Shown here piece by piece: positions 5,635 to 7,292 of a stretch of DNA of 7,292 nucleotides. Both the position numbers and the translations under genes were made by a program. How positions within the stretch are numbered: the stretch's first letter is position 1; each line of letters starts with the position of its first letter. The stretch spans positions 1 to 7,292 of the forward strand of contig JAEZXC010000089.1 of the NCBI GenBank assembly GCA_023442845.1, read 5' to 3'. The notes beneath the pieces were generated by a model. The model had not been told where the DNA came from, ran no database searches, and saw only the letters and a program-made list of their open reading frames with translations. The DNA comes from Actinomycetes bacterium (GTDB taxonomy: Bacteria > Actinomycetota > Actinomycetes > Actinomycetales > Demequinaceae).

Positions 5635-6312
5635 CTATGGGATGTAGGGAACAGCGTTTGCTGGATTGAGGTCCTCTGACGGCATATCAAGAACCTCAAG
5701 AAGCTCGCGGGTGTGAGCGTCGATAAGCACGAGCTTGTTCGCCGGCCACCCCTCGGGCCCGGGTTCCACGATGAACTCGGGCCCGAGGGCACGGTAGGCC
5801 TCAATGGCGTCGTCCCCGGTACGGAAGTAGCCCTCGACCATGGTGTTGTTGAGCGTATTGACCAGCACGGTGTCAGGGTGTTCCAGCGCGGCCTCGGGCC
5901 ACTCCTCACAAGAGGCGTGCGGGACCGAGCTCCACCAGCCTTCCGCCCCACCGTAGAAGCCGAGCGCGGGAATGCCCGCCACCGTCTCCGCTGGCTGGCA
6001 GGCCGGGTCATCGGGCGCTGCTGACGCCGTCGTAGTTGGTGTGGGGATCGACTGCGCCTCTCGCGTCGAGAGAACGAGCTGCCTGGTTGCAGGGGGGGTT
6101 TCCCCGAGGAGCCCCGGAAAACCTCCCGAGAAGACGGCTGCGATTGCCCATACGCATGCCGCGCCGGCGCACGTGATAAGGGCGGCGCGGCCTTGTCGCT
6201 GCCGTCGGACGCGGCGGTTCACCGGTGAGACGTCTCCAGCGAGGGCCGTCGAACTGAATCCGCTGGCGGCAAGACGCTCGAGGGCCTTGAAGGTTTCATG
6301 CGAGTCGCTCAT
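5635..6312 (-). CDS. Single-pass membrane protein, probable partner (anti-sigma-like) of the ECF sigma factor
   Basis: A 225-residue protein. Residues 1-42 form a cytoplasmic stretch ending in an arginine-rich patch (NRRVRRQRQGR, 32-42). One transmembrane segment covers about 43-62 (AALITCAGAACVWAIAAVFS). After a Thr/Pro-rich linker (TPTTTASAAP) comes an extracytoplasmic domain with two cysteines, in DDPACQPAE and HASCEEWPE, which might form a disulfide. Its ATG overlaps the TGA of the sigma gene (ATGA at 6312-6309), so the two are translationally coupled. That arrangement and the topology fit a membrane-bound sigma regulator. The zinc-binding HxxxCxxC motif of classical anti-sigma factors is missing and I see no defined anti-sigma domain, so the role rests on context. 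The stop is TAG at 5637-5635. Confidence 0.75.
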   Translation of the reverse strand: MSDSHETFKALERLAASGFSSTALAGDVSPVNRRVRRQRQGRAALITCAGAACVWAIAAVFSGGFPGLLGETPPATRQLVLSTREAQSIPTPTTTASAAPDDPACQPAETVAGIPALGFYGGAEGWWSSVPHASCEEWPEAALEHPDTVLVNTLNNTMVEGYFRTGDDAIEAYRALGPEFIVEPGPEGWPANKLVLIDAHTRELLEVLDMPSEDLNPANAVPYIP

Positions 6313-6872
6313 GGGCGTGCTCCCGAGTTTCGTGCAACTGAAACAGTGCTGTGTGTCGACTCCAGGTCGAGTGACGGCATGGCTTGCTGGAGCCGGGTTC
6401 GCGCGTCCGATAGGTACCGCTTGACCGTGCCGGGAGCGATGCCCAACGCGTCGGAAATCTCGGCGATGGTCAGGCCGTCCAGGTAGTGCAGCACGACGCA
6501 GGTGCGTTCTCTGTGCGCCAGCGTACGGAGGGCGGCCGCGAGGGTCAGGGCGTCATCCGTCCGCCCACTGTGGTCTGCGACGGCCGATTGGGAGACCCGT
6601 TCAAGGTCTTCGCTTCTCACGGCCGCCTCCGAGCGTCTAGCTAACTCCCGGCGGCGATCCACGACGGTCGACGCGATGGCCCGCTTGACGTAGGAGTGCG
6701 CGGCATCGATTGATGGGAACGCGGCGCGAGAACGAAAAACGCGCACGAGGGCGTCCTGGAGCGCGTCCTCCGCGGCATGGAAGTCGCCGGTGAGCATGAA
6801 GGAGTACCCAAAAAGCAGCGCACCTCGTTCACGCAGCAATTCCTCAAGTGCGCGTTCCCATTGACGGGCCAC
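6309..6872 (-). CDS. ECF RNA polymerase sigma factor (SigE-like)
   Basis: A 187-residue group 4 sigma factor of typical length. Region 2 covers about residues 12-80, with FHAAEDALQDALVRVFRSR (31-49) as the core-binding and -10-recognition helix. Region 4 covers about 112-162: LRTLAHRERTCVVLHYLDGL is followed by the helix-turn-helix LTIAEISDALGIAPGTVKRY, which contacts the -35. A Ser/Thr-rich tail of about 20 residues follows. The GTG at 6872 was chosen because it is preceded by AGAGAGGGG about six bases away and gives a normal N-terminus. An ATG at 6937 would add 22 residues but has no ribosome binding site. The factor likely directs a small stress or envelope regulon and is probably held by the membrane protein encoded next to it. 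Confidence 0.9.
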   Translation of the reverse strand: MARQWERALEELLRERGALLFGYSFMLTGDFHAAEDALQDALVRVFRSRAAFPSIDAAHSYVKRAIASTVVDRRRELARRSEAAVRSEDLERVSQSAVADHSGRTDDALTLAAALRTLAHRERTCVVLHYLDGLTIAEISDALGIAPGTVKRYLSDARTRLQQAMPSLDLESTHSTVSVARNSGARP

Positions 6873-6978
6873 GGCTGCCCCTCTCTGTGCCTCGTTGCAA
6901 GTATGAACGGAATGGACAGCGCGCCGGTTGGGTCGCATCCTAACCAAGGGTGCTTTGGGCTGACTGGGGTGCCGAATT

Positions 6979-6991
6979 GTGACGTTGTCAC
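6979..6991. promoter_or_regulatory. Operator-like palindrome upstream of the ECF sigma gene
   Basis: GTGAC-GTT-GTCAC is a perfect five-base inverted repeat around three bases, 107 bases upstream of the sigma GTG. Its form suits a dimeric regulator. The minus-strand reading contains GACAACGTCAC, whose AAC recalls the -35 core of many ECF-dependent promoters, so autoregulation is possible. Neither idea is proved by sequence alone. Confidence 0.35.
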
Positions 6992-7063
6992 GCCGCACGG
7001 TCAGGCAGGACGCGCGCGCACGACCGAGGCTCACGTAGAGACTTCCCTGAAGGCCGCGTGACA

Positions 7064-7079
7064 TCGGGGGCCGCCCCGA
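7064..7079. other. GC-rich hairpin downstream of the flippase-like gene
   Basis: TCGGGG (7064-7069) and CCCCGA (7074-7079) form a perfect six-base-pair stem around four bases, about 90 bases beyond the stop of the gene entering from the right. It may end that transcript before the sigma operon. No T-run follows, so this is weak. Confidence 0.3.
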
Positions 7080-7169
7080 CGGACTGCGTGGGGCATCTAG
7101 ACGAACCGTATTCGAAGCCTTCACTCGGCATTGGCATGATTTCTCAACCGCCGTGTATCTCACTGAGAC

Positions 7170-7268
7170 TTACAGCTCGCCGCGCTTTTGCAGATAGCGC
7201 ATCGCAAAGTAGCCCATGGGGATCCTCATCCAATAGGTGATGAGGCGGAACACGACAACGATCGACGC
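7170..7268. repeat. Right copy of the 99-base direct repeat
   Basis: This copy lies in the intact end of the flippase-like gene, starting exactly at its stop codon. It matches 5167-5265 with three mismatches, all in the 19 bases or so nearest the stop. Similarity stops at the codon end on the downstream side, so the duplicated unit is a gene end rather than an intergenic repeat. Confidence 0.97.
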
Positions 7269-7292
7269 GGCCACGGAACCGGCAAGCCCGGA
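7170..7292 (-). CDS. YbhN/UPF0104-type flippase-like membrane protein, C-terminus only (partial)
   Basis: The last 40 residues are visible: the end of a transmembrane helix (VAASIVVVFRLITYWMRIPM) followed by GYFAMRYLQKRGEL and a TAA stop at 7172-7170. The pattern of a hydrophobic helix with RL-TYW, then a short aromatic segment and a charged tail, is typical of the lysylphosphatidylglycerol synthase transmembrane / YbhN (UPF0104) family, polytopic membrane proteins often found near glycosyltransferases and thought to handle lipids or lipid-linked sugars. The identification rests on a short piece. Its final 99 bases are duplicated at 5167-5265. Confidence 0.65.
   Translation of the reverse strand, partial: SGLAGSVAASIVVVFRLITYWMRIPMGYFAMRYLQKRGEL

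Larger units (their letters stand above)
6873..7169. other. Non-coding region between the sigma gene and the flippase-like gene end
   Basis: These 297 bases hold no convincing gene. The sigma frame stays open through most of them on the minus strand, but that part has no sigma-factor resemblance. The region contains the GTGAC-N3-GTCAC palindrome (6979-6991) and a GC-rich hairpin (7064-7079). For the minus strand, TAGGAT at 6942-6937 is a possible -10 for the sigma operon, but it lacks a recognisable -35. Confidence 0.4.

Noticed and set aside
6873..7163. N-terminal extension of the sigma factor to a start at 7163
   Set aside because: It would add 97 residues without sigma-factor features. 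A GTG with a strong purine-rich ribosome binding site at 6872 gives the normal ECF length.
5140..7169. Transposon or insertion sequence as the source of the duplication
   Set aside because: There is no transposase frame and no terminal inverted repeats, and a 99-base duplicated gene end is far longer than normal target-site duplications.
1..7292. tRNA, rRNA and CRISPR arrays
   Set aside because: No cloverleaf, no rRNA-like stretch and no regularly spaced repeats were seen on either strand by eye.

Overview
This is a high-G+C actinobacterial chromosome segment, most likely from the order Micrococcales. The evidence is the conserved rpsF-ssb-rpsR-rplI-dnaB order, an S18 protein that lacks zinc-binding cysteines and ends in the motif LALLPYAGSGR, the codon usage, and DnaA boxes of the actinobacterial form TTGTCCACA. 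The genus cannot be read from the window alone.

Layout. (1) Positions 1-719, minus strand: the N-terminal 239 residues of an ATP-grasp ligase resembling the COG3919 / D-aspartate ligase group. It starts at GTG and is cut by the window edge. (2) Positions 720-937: a divergent intergenic region with a perfect DnaA box and, next to rpsF, a predicted leader fold that hides the rpsF ribosome binding site. (3) Positions 938-2483, plus strand: the ribosomal/replication operon rpsF, ssb, rpsR, rplI, closed by a strong two-tier hairpin at 2502-2539. (4) Positions 2484-2894: a 411-base non-coding region ahead of dnaB with one perfect and several imperfect DnaA boxes, a 10-base palindrome, a 13-base tandem repeat and a plausible promoter. 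(5) Positions 2895-4256: the replicative helicase dnaB, without intein, followed by a gene for a membrane-anchored extracytoplasmic protein of unknown function (4330-5139).

(6) Positions 5140-7292 are the accessory part. The last gene, entering from the right on the minus strand (7170-7292), is the C-terminus of a YbhN/UPF0104-type flippase-like membrane protein. A second copy of its final 99 bases lies 2003 bases to the left (5167-5265), with only three differences, and is a truncated remnant. Between the two copies sits a cargo of an ECF sigma factor (6309-6872), a translationally coupled single-pass membrane protein that is probably its partner (5635-6312), and a lower-G+C reading frame for a short, aromatic-rich, cysteine-containing peptide with no recognisable relatives (5350-5586). 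This looks like an insertion at the 3' end of the flippase-like gene that restored an intact end to it. No integrase or transposase is visible.

The left two thirds is housekeeping: S6 and S18 pair in the 30S platform, L9 is in the 50S subunit, and SSB and DnaB act at the replication fork. The right third is a probable envelope-signalling module acquired later. The points most worth checking are the duplicated gene end around the sigma/membrane-protein module, the rpsF leader that sequesters its ribosome binding site, and the DnaA-box cluster ahead of dnaB.
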